From NCBI RefSeq assembly GCF_019925205.1, contig NC_083564.1, positions 12,992,134 to 13,056,133 of the forward strand: a stretch of DNA of 64,000 nucleotides. The letters are read 5' to 3'. The notes under the pieces are model-generated. The model made no database searches, had not been told where the DNA came from, and saw only the letters and a program-made list of their open reading frames with translations. The DNA is from Metopolophium dirhodum. Lineage: Eukaryota > Arthropoda > Insecta > Hemiptera > Aphididae. Both the position numbers and the translations under genes were made by a program. Below are positions 12,721 through 25,000 of the stretch, one piece after another. Every line of letters starts with the position of its first letter. The first letter of the stretch is position 1.

Positions 12721-13240
12721 AAATTCTGAGCGGAGCGAGGAAGCTAGTGGTTATACAATGGTGTTTATTTATTTTTTTTTATACTGTATACAACATTTTT
12801 ACCAGAAGGAGTGCTTCAATTTCAATATATAAGTACCTTATATTTTAGAAAATAAGATCAAGATGGTACTTTATATTTAGGTAATTTTTCGATTTTATCA
12901 ATAGTTATTTAATACCACGGGAAAAACAACCGAAAAATCACAAAAAACTACTAAAAATGGGATTTTAATTTCTAACGCTTTGTTTATCAGCATAGAAACG
13001 AATAAAAAATTATAAAAATTATAATATTATAATATTAATTCAACTTCCATGATATAATAAATAATAACAATATAAAATATCCAGATTGACAAACCGTCTC
13101 CGCTCAGAATCGTTTTTCTTATACAATGATATTATATCATTGAATTCAAGTTTAATACAATTCATTATACATTGACCCACTTGTAACCTACTTTACAGCA
13201 GAGCGACATTCACTTACCCGCTTTTTTTAGTTATTACTTT
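12721..13240 (+). repeat. Unclassified repeat family, copy A (about 515 bp)
   Basis: It begins AATTCTGAGCGGAGCGAGG and ends CAGCAGAGCGACATTCACTTACCCGC. Its full length is matched by the reverse complement of 18,393-18,912 at high identity. The word ATTCTGAGCGGAG occurs at the left end and, inverted, at 13,096-13,109, so inner inverted repeats flank a core of about 370 bp. It holds no ORF. I do not recognise the family. Confidence 0.75.
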
Positions 13241-13732
13241 TCCACACATAAATGTAACCACACAACCAAAAGTTGAGTATTATAGAGAATTATTACAAAA
13301 TATAAGGGAAAAATGAATGATAATAATGTAGAAAATAGTTATTAAAAAAATGAATTATTATTGATTGTTAGAACTTCATGTACTTGAAAGGTTTTTTTAT
13401 GTCTGGTTAATATGCACTGTTGCTTTCAAGGTATATAAATATAATATATAGACACATGAAAGTGTTCAACACTTACAGACTACAATTAGGGATTTGGCTA
13501 CTTGGTATGCATTCAGAAGAACAATATTTATAAGAAGATTTTAAATTACATCATACCAAAAATATTTAATGTATTTCTATAAATATTTGTGTTGGCTCAC
13601 TCCTGACCCACTCGACATCTTACGTACAGTAGAACGGTACCCACTTGCCTGCTTTTTAATAAATAAAGTATTAATATAATATTATTAATTAAAAATAAAA
13701 ATTCTATAATATAAAGATAAATTCAGTTTTTA

Positions 13733-13853
13733 AATTATTTATTTATGCGATTTAATTATTATGTTACAAAATCTTATAATCGTGACTAAAGTCACGTTAA
13801 TTATTTATTTATGTAATTAAATTATTATGTTACAAAATCCAATAATCGTGACT
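13733..13853. repeat. Two-copy tandem repeat, 66-bp period
   Basis: AATTATTTATTTATG..., AATTATTATGTTACAAAATC and AATAATCGTGACT-type words occur at 13,733-13,787 and again at 13,799-13,853 with few changes. It is simple local duplication. Confidence 0.75.
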
Positions 13854-14137
13854 TAGGTCTAAAAAAATTAAACAAAGAAAAAAAAATAACATTTATTTTA
13901 TAGTTTTTGCGTTTCCATAGTAATATGATTTTAGTTGTCTCGTAGTCAGACTGTTAAGCTTTGCGGAAATGAGAGACTTAGCCCCTTAAAATGATGTGTT
14001 TCATGTGAAAATATATGATATAGATTTACTAATTGTATAGTATATTATGTTGTTATAAAAAAAAAATTTAAATATTGAAAAGGATATTGTAAAACATACT
14101 AACAAGTAACAATGACTAAGTACATAATTAAAAAATG

Positions 14138-15600
14138 TGGGTAAGTGGATGTCGCTCTGCTGTACAATAGGTTACAAGTGGGTCACTGTAATAAATGGTG
14201 TTAAATTTGAATTCAATTATATAATATCATTGTATAAGAAAAACGATTCTAAGCGAAAACGGTCAGTCAGCATATGATATTACCAAGTATATTTGATGAT
14301 ATTATTGTGAATAAAGTAATTTATATATAACATATTTACGTGGAGCCTTGTTTTCAATTTTCTATCCTTAGCTATAAAAGTTGAACATTTTTTACATTTT
14401 TAACTCCAAATTAATTATTTCATTTTAAATGTAAAAATGTTGTCAACATTTGAACATTAAATGCTTATAAAAAAAATTGTGCCTATGTTTTTTTAATACT
14501 TTTCAACTGCTATTAGAACGATATATAAGAAGCCTTATATTAAATGTTCACGGTTTTTTTAACCAACAAATAAAACTTTATTGATATTTATAGAAAAAAA
14601 AACTAAAAAATTTGAAAACTGACAAAGTCCGCAAACAGCTCAAAAAGAGTCAAATTATTTTCAAAATTTTATCATGTATAGAAAATCTAATATAAACATT
14701 CAGTGAAATTTTCAAGTATCTACAATCATACGTTTTTTAATTACAACAAAATAAGAAAATCGTTACATGAAATATCGAGATATGTTGTAAAAATATGAAT
14801 TTTAAACGCTCATAAAAATTTAATTTGATTTTTTTTGTAGACATTTTTTTTTTGATAATAGTAGACAAACTTATGGATAATATTGTAATATATTTTCAAA
14901 TCTTAGATTTAAAATGAAAAATTTTTATGAATTCTCAACTCAAAATAATTTGCTAATTTTCGTGATTTTTTCCGTATTTTGTCAATATTTGAACTTTAAT
15001 TGCTTATAAATAAAAAACTGTCACTAAGGATTTTTAATATTTTTCAAATGTCATTGTAACAATACAGTAGGAGCCTTGTATTAAAATGTCAAGCTTTTTT
15101 TAATAAAATTTTATTGATGTTTGTAGAAAAAAAAATTAAAATATATGGAAACTGAAAATGTCCGTAAACAACTCAAAATAAGTCAAAATATTTGGAAAAT
15201 ATTATGGCGTATAGAAAATGCTGATTTAAACATTCAGTCAAAATTTCATGTACCTATGGTCATTTGTTTTAGATTCACACCAAGAACCAAAATCGATTTT
15301 CTCAAAAATAGATTTTGCGTAAAAATTCCCGTTTTTCCTTAATTTTTCTTTTGTTTTTCATGTCGCTTTTGAAAACTACTGAGAAATTTTTACTTTTGAC
15401 CCCCCCAAAGTACCAACTAGATTCACTTTTCTATCAGAAAAGTAGATTCACTTTTCTATCAGAAAAGTTACTGTCGAAGAAAATCCAAGCACTTTTACTT
15501 TCCTAAAAGAAGATGAAAAAAAAAAAATTAAAAAATTAAAAAAAAACACACATAATTGTAAAATCAATAAATTCGCTCAGAATCTAAAATTTGCAAAAAG
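14138..15600 (-). repeat. Longer copy of the unclassified repeat family, with diverged internal tandem units
   Basis: The left end (GTGGGTAAGTGGATGTCGCTC at 14,138) matches the end of copies A and B. It runs on through AAAAACGATTCTAAGCGAAAACGGTC to a right end near GCTCAGAATCTAAAA (15,580-15,594). Inside, the segment at 14,440-14,720 (TTGAACATTAAATGCTTATAAA, AGCCTTATATTAAATGTTCA, CCGCAAACAGCTCAAAAAG) recurs in diverged form at 14,985-15,230. The spacing is about 545 bp. ORFs of 63-65 codons here look accidental. The family may be larger than the 515-bp copies, which would then be internal deletions. Confidence 0.6.
15420..15469. repeat. Perfect tandem duplication of a 25-bp unit
   Basis: GATTCACTTTTCTATCAGAA followed by AAGTA, then the same unit ending AAGTT. 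Only the last base differs. Each unit itself contains a small palindrome (CTTTTCTATCAGAAAAG). Confidence 0.9.
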
Positions 15601-15811
15601 AAATAGAACAATTGTGTTACAATAATTGAATAAATTATATTCTTTTAATGGTCTTTTGTTGTTGTATTTATGCGTCTTTACAGTCAGTTAAAATGAGTTA
15701 TGATTCAATTGAATAAGAAATCCGACGCAGTGAAGTTTATGTTTCAATTACTATCATAATATTTAAATAATAATTATTTTAATATTATGAATTTTACCCT
15801 TAATTAATTTA

Positions 15812-15829
15812 CCCCCCCCCCCCCCCCCC
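15812..15829. repeat. Poly-C tract (18 C)
   Basis: Eighteen consecutive cytosines in a very AT-rich context. The length may be imprecise, as homopolymers are prone to sequencing error. Confidence 0.9.
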
Positions 15830-16958
15830 AGAATTTTCAATGGATTTCAGTCTATGGGCTTAAACTTAGAGTATATATATATATACTAATATATACGTTA
15901 TATATACTAATATCAAGAAAAAACGATGTTCAGGTATTTAAAATACTATAGTATACTTAGTTGGGGACAAAATTATTTCACTACGTGATAATTACTGTCG
16001 TTTAATAGGTATATCAGTGAAAATAACCACTTACAATGCCCCCACAGAACTATTAAACTCAATGTCTCAATTACCTAGTAACTAAAGTACAAGTGATATT
16101 AAAATGAAATATCTCTTACCTGCCTGGTACTTTATGCAATTTGTTGAAATGTTGTCGTTCTAACTATCGGATGGAAAATTGTAAAATAAAGGCTATTCAA
16201 AACTATATTGCCTCATTTTTTATTTAAATTATTTAACATAATATCACATTTGTAATAAAAATAAATAATGGGTTCGGTACTATACACAATATAATGCCTA
16301 TTTAATCGGAACAAAAATAGAATAAGCCGATAACAAAAATAAAATGAACATTTTCATTAATTTTCGGCATGCGCACATCGTGTATTTTCCAGTGTTAAGA
16401 ATTTATCATAATATTATAACACGCTTTTTTTGTCTGTTTTCATATTTTATTCTTGAAATTAACGAAGGACCCGTTTGTGCGGCTGACAGGCAAGTTCACA
16501 CCCCTGCGACACGATGTAGTGTGAACCCGTCAACGACCGCAATAAACAAATTTATCAAATTATTCTCGTATGGTATTCAATATTTATGCCATGTAAACCT
16601 GTCTAAAGTGCGGGTTTCCACTATATACACGTTAGCGTAAATCCTATTCTGTGTTTGGTTGGTTAGTTTAGGCTACCACACGTCTATACGATTAACCACA
16701 ATACCGTGTTGTTGGACATATAGCTGAAAATTTTTCGTGTACACGGCACACGTGTATATTGGAAACCTGAATCATAATATGAAATTTGTGGTCATATACG
16801 CCAGTACTTAACGGTAAAAATGAATATATTATGATAGATTTATAATTTATTTTAGTCTTCAAGTCTGTTGATCCCGCGACACAGAAATGTCAATGCGAGA
16901 ATGGTAAATCGGTACCAAAAGTAATTTTATATCTTTTTATAATATTATGGATAGATAT
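15830..16958. other. Intergenic, no gene seen
   Basis: A 98-codon plus ORF (16,344-16,640) shows no recognisable domain or splice context. A somewhat GC-richer patch lies at 16,460-16,540. I see nothing else to call. Confidence 0.5.
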
Positions 16959-17062
16959 ATACGGTGGAACCTCGATAACTCGATTTGGTTGGGGGCAAAA
17001 AAAAATTTGAGTTAACGAAAATTTGACTTATAGACGTTCGAGTTATCGAGGTTTCATTGTAT
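16959..17062. mobile_element. pogo/Tigger-like MITE, both ends present
   Basis: Ends are inverted repeats: TACGGTGGAACCTCGATAAC then TCGA on the left, and on the right, read in reverse, TACAATGAAACCTCGATAAC then TCGA. They flank about 55 bp including ATTTGAGTTAACGAAAATTTG. TA flanks both ends, as expected of Tc1/mariner-pogo insertions. It is too short to code for a transposase. Confidence 0.7.
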
Positions 17063-17123
17063 GTATAAGAAATATATTTATTTCTGCACTTTAAAAAATT
17101 AATTGTTACATAATGTCACCGGT

Positions 17124-17153
17124 GTTAGGTTAGTAACTAACCTAACCTAACCG
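17124..17153. repeat. Inverted telomere-like repeats (palindrome)
   Basis: GTTAGGTTAG, a TAA spacer, then CTAACCTAACCTAACC. The arms are TTAGG units in opposite orientation, giving a hairpin with a three-base loop. It is a second short telomere-type tract in the window. Confidence 0.8.
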
Positions 17154-18392
17154 GTATTCGTTTGCTTCTTTGTATGTACCTACCTAATATATTATAGTAA
17201 TAATTTTTATCACCATTTTGGATTATTCTATTTGGATAATAGGTCCTACTATAATAGTACCTACCCACTGTAGAAAGGCGACAACAGTTATTATTTATCA
17301 CACAATCCAACCTTGCCATTTGTATTCGTACTAATGATCATTAATTTACATTACTCCACCCTCAGTAGAGACTAGAGGCAATCCCGTCGAACACAATCCT
17401 AGCTGATTTGTAGCCAATAGGGCATGCTATGTTAGGATTATATACAGTTTATCTTTTCACGAATAAATTAAATATACTAAATATTTTTATTGATTACACA
17501 GGAGGAACAAAGAATATAATTATTTCGAAATTAGCAGAACTAATATTTTATTCAAATAATCGTTGATTTGCACTCTTAGAGTGTGTCTCTGAGTGATAAA
17601 ACAAAATTGTTATAGTTTTCAAAAAAAGCCTGGTACTTATATCAAAAATATAAAATATGGATTGTTTCTTATGATTACCAATAAAATTAGCTACTGGAGG
17701 ATGGCTAAACGGTGTGGAATTCATTCATAAATAATTAAAATGGAACAATGATAGATTCGATACACCTATAGGTATATTTGTAGGTATATGTATAGGTACA
17801 TATCATTTTACCCTGAATTTGCTTTCAGTCATTTTAGTATTTTTTCATTCTGTAGGTAGTAGCAAGTCGTATCTGGTTTTTCAAATTAATTGAATATTGT
17901 GGGGGTAATGTGAATAAATAAATAAAACCCATAATCTTGTATTTAACTACATTTATTTATCAGAATTTTCAATAAATTAGCTCTAATACCTATTTAGGTA
18001 CCTACATCAATATTGGGTTTTTTTTATTCCAAACCATTTCACCATTTTCATCATCTAATCCACAGACCATAATACCATTCATTTGCAATACAATATTATA
18101 TTTATTAATAATACAACAAAAATTAGGAATTAGGATACCATTCCGTAGCTAAACTTAGGGTACAACAGGGGAACTTAGCGGTCACCATTAACTATATATG
18201 ATAATCTTAACCACATTGACTTTTTCGTTCCACACTATTTGAGACACAGCTATGCAATCAAATCAATACTTAAAATATTAAATAAAGTATTTTATATAGC
18301 CACATAGTTGTATAGAATACAAAAACAATGATATGATAACGTGACACTCCTTAAATTCGTATAAACGTATATGATCGTGATTTAAAAAAAAA
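17154..18392. other. Intergenic, no gene seen
   Basis: AT-rich with several TAGGTA strings. A 60-codon minus ORF starting at 17,319 is not convincing. Confidence 0.5.
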
Positions 18393-18912
18393 TAAAAAGC
18401 GGGTAAGTGGATGTCGCTCTGCTGTACAGTAGGTTAAAAGTGTGTCATTGTATAATGGAATGTATTAAATTTGAATCCAATGATATAATATCATATTGTA
18501 TAAGAAAAACGATTCTGAGCGGAGACGGTTTGTCAATCTGGATATTTTATATTGTTATTATTTATTATATCATGGAAGTTGAATTAATATTATAATATTA
18601 TAATTTTTTATTCGTTTCTATGCTGATAAACAAAGCGTTAGAAATTAAAATCCTATTTTTAGTAGTTTTTTGTGATTTTTCGGTTGTTTTTCTCGTGGTA
18701 TTAAATAACTATTGATAAAATCGAAAAATGACCTCTTTAAAGTACCATCTTGATCCAATTTGCTAAAAGATGAAGTACTATATATTGAAATCGAAGCACT
18801 CCTTCTGGTAAAAATTTTGTATACAGGATATATATATATATATATATATAAAAAAAAATAAACACCATTGTAAAACCACTAGCTTCTTTGTCGCTCCGCT
18901 CAGAATCTAAAA
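18393..18912 (-). repeat. Unclassified repeat family, copy B, inverted relative to copy A
   Basis: It runs from GCGGGTAAGTGGATGTCGCTC to CGCTCCGCTCAGAATCTAAA. It aligns end to end with the reverse complement of 12,721-13,240, including the words CATGGAAGTTGAATTAATAT, GATAAACAAAGCGTTAGAAA and CACTCCTTCTGGTAAAAAT. It also holds a (TA)n run at 18,831-18,850 that copy A lacks, a sign that the run grew after insertion. ATTCTGAGCGGAG inverted repeats lie at 18,511-18,523 and 18,893-18,905. Confidence 0.75.
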
Positions 18913-19627
18913 TGAAGGATATTATATTCTTCAAAAAAATTGGCACTTTAATGGGTAAACAAAAAGGCAGCGCATAACTTATTATGATTATTATTATGAA
19001 ATCTTATTTGAAAAAACTCTAATCGAAAGAGAGGTATTGTAATGCAACGTATAAATACATGTCGATTATTATTATGCTCTAAATACTAAACAGCCATAGG
19101 CGTTATAGTCAAAATGTTTTGTATCCTATACATAATATGAAAGTATATTATATTATTATTATACCATTTTCAGGACGGCGTAATAGGTATGCAATTTAGC
19201 TACATCGTATTGACAACGCCGTCAACGCCACACCAGATGGCTTTATATTAAATCAATATTATATTATATTAATATTATACCGGTAGTTGCTTGATAGGAA
19301 GAATGTCCTATAATTTATAGTTTTGAGTTAGAATTGTGGTAAAATATTAAATCGTATTCGAAGTCGGGAAGATCCTCGTTGATATTATTTTCGTTTAGAA
19401 ATTACACAGAAATACATGACCGAAAGGTTATGATTGTATTTTACAAAGTTTGATGAAGAACTCATGGTAGATGTATAGTAAATAAATTAACTCTAAAATA
19501 TAATAATAATAATAAAAAAGTATTTTACACAACTTTTAATATTTTAATAATTAGGAAATAAGGCACCTAAGAATAAAATGTAATGGCCAAAGATCACAAT
19601 GTAAGAGTAAAACCAGACGATGACTGT
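18913..19627. other. 3' flank and probable 3' UTR of Duox
   Basis: No AATAAA is seen on the minus strand shortly after the Duox stop, but ATTAAA variants occur around 19,537-19,548, some 80 bases downstream. They are plausible but weak polyadenylation signals. The rest is AT-rich. Confidence 0.35.
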
Positions 19628-22082
19628 TTATCCGAAGTTCTCGAAGTGGTGAATGAAGTATGGCAACTTTCTGCCCTTATTTACTTCTTCGCATGCCGTC
19701 ATAACGCTCTTCGTCAGTGGCCTTGGTCCGCAACTGAACACTCCAATCTTGCTTACCTATGATACGATTATTATTATTATTATTATAACATGTTATTTAT
19801 ATGTTTTTTTATCACCATAGCCGCCGCCATCGTGGCGTAATGGATCGCAACAAGAGATGAAATAAAGATACTTACGTAACTATGTTTCTTCTGAACAAAT
19901 TTCAAAAATGACGACATGTCCGGTCTACCGAAATGATTTACCGCTTTCAACCCGGTAAACATGCTCATTTTGCTCAGTCGTTGAAAGTGGTTTTCACAAA
20001 TGTACTATTTTAGGAACAACACAAAAACCACATGAATTCAATATTAGCAAACGTTAAGTGTTGTGTAATTGCCATGCAAGTGTTGTATATTATACGTACC
20101 AACATGGTAGTCCGCAAATCGAACTTATGGAAGAATTGAGTAATGAATATGTGTATTTCTAAAACATTAGTCACGTCTTTTTTCTCGACGTCACGCAGCA
20201 CGTCAATGAACCATTCAAAGTGTTTGTGCGAGGGGCATATCCACAAAAAGTAGACCTAAAATAGATAAATCAACAAATAAAATACAAATTTTACATTTCA
20301 TCAGCCAATTTAGGTGATTCTACTTCTATTAAAAAATGTAACGTACTTTTTTACAGGAAACTCCCGAGTAACGGTTGGTCGACGTACCGAACACCAAATC
20401 GTTTAGGATAGAAGCGTACGGAGTGATACCTATACCTCCCCCGACCATGACTGCCACTTCAAACTTGTACCAGTCTTGATTTCCACCTCCAAACGGTCCT
20501 TCGAGACGTATCTGCGCACGAGACAAAAATGTTATAAATAAATGTTTGCATTTGACAATGTCTGTTGAACCAAATTATTGTGAGCAAAAATATTGTAATA
20601 TATAATGCCAGGACTTCACCTTTGGCTGATGGAATTCTGGATTGATATTGCTTGGATCGAAGAAATTTCTCAACTTCCACGTCCAATGCCCTTGCGCCTT
20701 GATATGACAGGACAAGAAGTTTTCATGTGGAGCCGAAGTCAGCGTGAACGAATGGTATTCCGTAGACTTCAGAGCAGTACAATTCAAACGTATCCATTGG
20801 CCGGACAGATATTTAAAGTTCGGTGGGCGGTAGAACTTTACTTTGAGTACGTCGGATGGTAGAAGTTCAGTTTCTAGTATGTCCAAGGCCATGTATTTAG
20901 TCCTCAGACTCACCACCTTATCCAAAATGAATATGATTCCAGGACCTATGAAGTATTTCCAGAATTTCGGTGGCCCGGTTATCCTGGCTAACCCATGTAA
21001 TAACATGAGTACATACATGGCCACGTACAGACAGTGAGTGGACCAGAAGTATGTGTACGCTTTTTTCCGTATGATGGGATGCGCAAACGTAAATATGGTG
21101 ATCATTATCACGAACAAGCACACTCCAGTAACTCCTGAAATTAAATAGGTAATAATGTTTCCGAAACAGATTTCAATAGCACCGTCCACCGATGACTAAC
21201 AAACTATTCTTGAGCTCTCGTACCTGTAATTGTTTTAAAGAGCCAGAACGATATGCCTGGCTTATAGTCAGACGGAAAATGTATTTCAGACGTCAAACAG
21301 TGAAGATTTTCTAATGGCTGAGTGGACACATGATAGAAATTGATTATATGACCAACGGTGTGTATGATGGAAAAAAAGAATGCAGTGCAAGCGATCACTT
21401 TGTGGAATGGTATGTGAGAGTCCAGTGGTATATACTGCTGTATAGAGAAGTCTTTTAGCTTCGTCAACAGATTTCTCGACATGGTGAGCAATAATAAACA
21501 ATACCCGAATGACAAAGAGGCCGCGGATCCTCTTGTCAACGCTATGCCTACTCCCATTATGTGACGAAGATCGGTGTGTTCGGCCAAAAACGAATAATCT
21601 GCAAAATGGGTTCGTGAATAGAATAATAATTTAAATGCAAAGTTATAGACAAAAAAAAAAACAGTTTGAAAATCATCGGAACACTTACATATAAATTGGT
21701 GAACGAACAATGCAATAGTGATGACATAGAAGACGAACAGATAAAATATATTTTGTCTGTTTTCTTCCAAGTATGTGACAATGCAATCAATACGACTCTT
21801 GATTTTCCCTTTGTCGTCGTGGAGAGATGGATCGACGTGAAAACTAGTCATTCTACAGCAAAAAAATTAAATGAATAAAATATTCGGTGATCATATTCTT
21901 GAAAAAAATCAAAAAATTTTCTATTCTTATCTTTACCTCGCAACATTGGTCGATGTATCTAAGAAATTTTGTTTTGCACCTTTGCAATCCAATCCAATTG
22001 CGACAAAATCACCTTTGTATTCTTTCATCATGAGTTTAAAGTCTGCATACGTCATGAAATCTTTATTAGATAATCCCACATT
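19628..22082 (-). CDS. Duox: Duox exons: NADPH oxidase core (ferric reductase helices, FAD and NADPH domains)
   Basis: Eight exons. Exon 21937-22082 has FKLMMKEYKGDFVAIGLDCK. The helices follow: NIFYLFVFYVITIALFVHQF, then LRHIMGVGIALTRGSAASL. The paired haem histidines are H and H spaced 14 apart in FHKVIACTAFFFSIIH, and H and H spaced 13 apart in THCLYVAMYVLMLLHG. These are the spacings of the four haem ligands of Nox2. FAD binding is marked by YHSFTLTSAPHE. NADPH binding is marked by GPFGGG, VGGGIGITPYASIL, VYFLWICPSHKHFEWF and VFSCGPRPLTKSV. The protein ends HHFENFG, the conserved Nox C-terminus. Everything expected for catalysis is present and uninterrupted. Confidence 0.96.
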
Positions 22083-25000
22083 CTATGGTAATCAAGTTTA
22101 ATAGATTATTTTAGATTTGTAAAAAAAAGTAACTATTGTTGTTATATCAGTACTTGGAACATTCCATCAATTAGTTCTGTGACGTGCGCATCCGATAAAC
22201 TAGTGGTCCGGGCGATCTCAACCAGGGATCTTAACATTTCGGAGAATTCTCCTTTATCAATGACTCCATTCCGATCGTTGTCGCACATATCAAAGATGAT
22301 TCGAAGTTTGTCTTCAGTTTTACCTCGTGAAAAAAGAACAACTGTGTCCAAAAACTCCTATGAACAAAAATATTCGACTGTTAATAATTATGAAATTCGT
22401 GTGTGTAATTTGTATGGAGTTAATAAGGAAAATAGTAAATATCTGAAACAGTGATGAAAATGTGAATGGTTATTAAAAATGTACTAATAATATGTTATTT
22501 TAACTTAACATTTAATGAAATAAATTAGTGAGTCTTACAGTATTATGTGTCCAAGAGTGTTCATAATAATTAATTGGATCAAAAAAAAATATTATCTACC
22601 GACATGACTGAATGAAAAAAAATGATTCGAATTGATTAAATAATATCGTCCATTACATTGCGCATTTTCCCTACGGCTATTTTATGTAGGCAGTTTAGTA
22701 TAATATTATAATATGGTAGTATTTACTAATATACGCATGGCATGAATATTACGAGACAACAAGTTCAAACCTGGAACGATATTCTTCCGTCGCTGTCTTT
22801 ATCTACGATGTTGAACATCATTCTGACGAATACCGCATCAGCTTTCATACCCAATGCAGACGCGAATTCTGCTTTTGATAATGAAGTTCTCATGACCACC
22901 TGTGAAATCGTAAAAGTAAAATTCAGTTGTGATCAATGAACTGTTAATGTACATTGTTCATTCGCACGTTATAACAAGACATAATGAATATTGCATCGGA
23001 CATCAGGTCAGTCATTATTGGTAGTGTATACCTTATTACTTTACACTATAATATATTATTTACTTTGTTACGTATAGATTCCTGAATTGTACATTTTGTT
23101 CATGTTAAATGGACATTATTGAATATTTGTAATAATAACTATGTAGGTAATATTATATAATGCAACAGCTGCCAAATTTAATCACATAGCGGTACAGACG
23201 ACTGTCCACAAAAATAAATAATAGTCTTTATGCGTGGTTTTAAGCACTTTAAACACATTTTTGATATATTAGATCACTATAAAATACTAAGAAATGATTC
23301 TCCAAATATTTTTTAATAAAATTAGATTTCAATGTAAAATTTTTTTGTGATTTTAGCTTAATGTAATAATGTATCAACATTGTATATTGTATCAACTTAC
23401 AGCAATGTGTACAACATGATTTGTACAATATATGTTTACTTTATATAAAAATAGAAGTCTTGTACACTCAAAAAAGTGTAAAATTCTGAAATTAAGTACT
23501 TCAAGGTTAGAATAAAAGAAATTTTATATTTACATCTCCATCTTCGTCACCTCGTCTTCGGTCACCTGGTCGAAGTCCGAATGTGAGCGCGTATGCTTCC
23601 CTGAAAAAGTGTTCTAGTCTTTTTTGTCTCCTCTCTCGCGTTTCAGCTTGGGCTAGCAGGAAGTCTCTGGGTGCCTGTAGAGTGACTAAGTGTTTTTTGT
23701 GTGAATTCAAAAATGCTTCGAACTTGTTGATGAACTTCCGCCTCTCGCCGACAGAGTCAAACTCGAGCACCATATCGTGATCTTTTGGAACTCTAATCAA
23801 GACCAATGGACGTTTTTTTTTTGCTACTGTCCACCTGTATACATTAAGATATTACATTATTAGCATTAGTTGGGCTCGGAACCAAAAGGTGCCGACTTGA
23901 TTTTTTAAATTCCATTTAATTTTATTGTATACATATATGTTTAGTTATTAATGCTGTATACTTAAAAATGGCAAACAATCATTTAGAGACACAGTTCAAA
24001 GAGTTTACGAAAACTAAAAGGTTCTAAATCCACACAATTCACTAATTTATTATTTAATAATGATCTAATTATTAGTATTTATTTCTTAATTATATTGTTT
24101 AATAAATATATACTATCTACATGATAAAATCGGAGCATCCAAAATAGCTTCCGTCCATTGTTTTCTTATTCCTTAACGGCTCCCGTCGAAAAAAGTTTTA
24201 CGATCAGTTAAATTCCCAAACAGCTGATGGTAATAATTTTAACCTAACTTTTTGGTTATGAGTTAAGTGCCCACGTTTATATACTCGAGGTGATGGTCAT
24301 CATCTAGGTATATCAAAACGAAAAATGGTTACGATTGATTTAGCACTCAACGTTACCTGTGATTCTTCGACGGTTATCGTGTCACATTTGGCGAAATTCA
24401 CGGATCTCAGTTTCTCTCCCTTTCGGTCTACTGTGTGCATTTCAGCTTGCGGGCCGAACCGCACCTTCACCAACCTTCTGTGGTTCGCATGCAACCATTC
24501 TCTCACTGACATCTTCTCGACTATTATGCCGTTCGATTTATTTCCCGATTTCATTTCTTCTTGCTTCATCCTCAAATGTCTTTTGCGTTTGTTCTGGAGT
24601 TTTACGACGCCGTATCCTGCCCCAGCGCAAATGAGTGGAACGACTCCCAAAAATATACAAACGTAAATGTACGCCAATTCGTTTCCCTGCAATTGGTATA
24701 TAACAGTTTACATTTGTGAGAATTATAATAATTATTCCATAAACATACATAATATATATTATTATACACTTTTTAGATGTTTACGATTATAACACAATGG
24801 AATTAATAATAAATTCTCGTTTATAAAATATTTCTTTGATAAATAGAAATTAAAATAATGTTATTCACACCTATACTATAGTAATATTACTAAATTCAGG
24901 TAATATTATACTATATAATGTATTCTCAATTTTTATCAAGACTTGTTTTGTAATTAAATACGCATACGCAAAAATATAAATCCGCATTTAACACATTTTA

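Noticed and set aside
16344..16640. 98-codon plus ORF
   Set aside because: No recognisable domain, no splice context, and composition typical of chance ORFs in this region.
20605..21037. Plus-strand ORFs across 20,605-21,037 and 21,666-22,101
   Set aside because: They lie opposite well-conserved Duox exons and show no family resemblance of their own.
24325..24666. Plus-strand ORFs of 91-113 codons at 24,325-24,666
   Set aside because: They are antisense shadows of the Duox membrane-helix exon, which is conserved on the minus strand.
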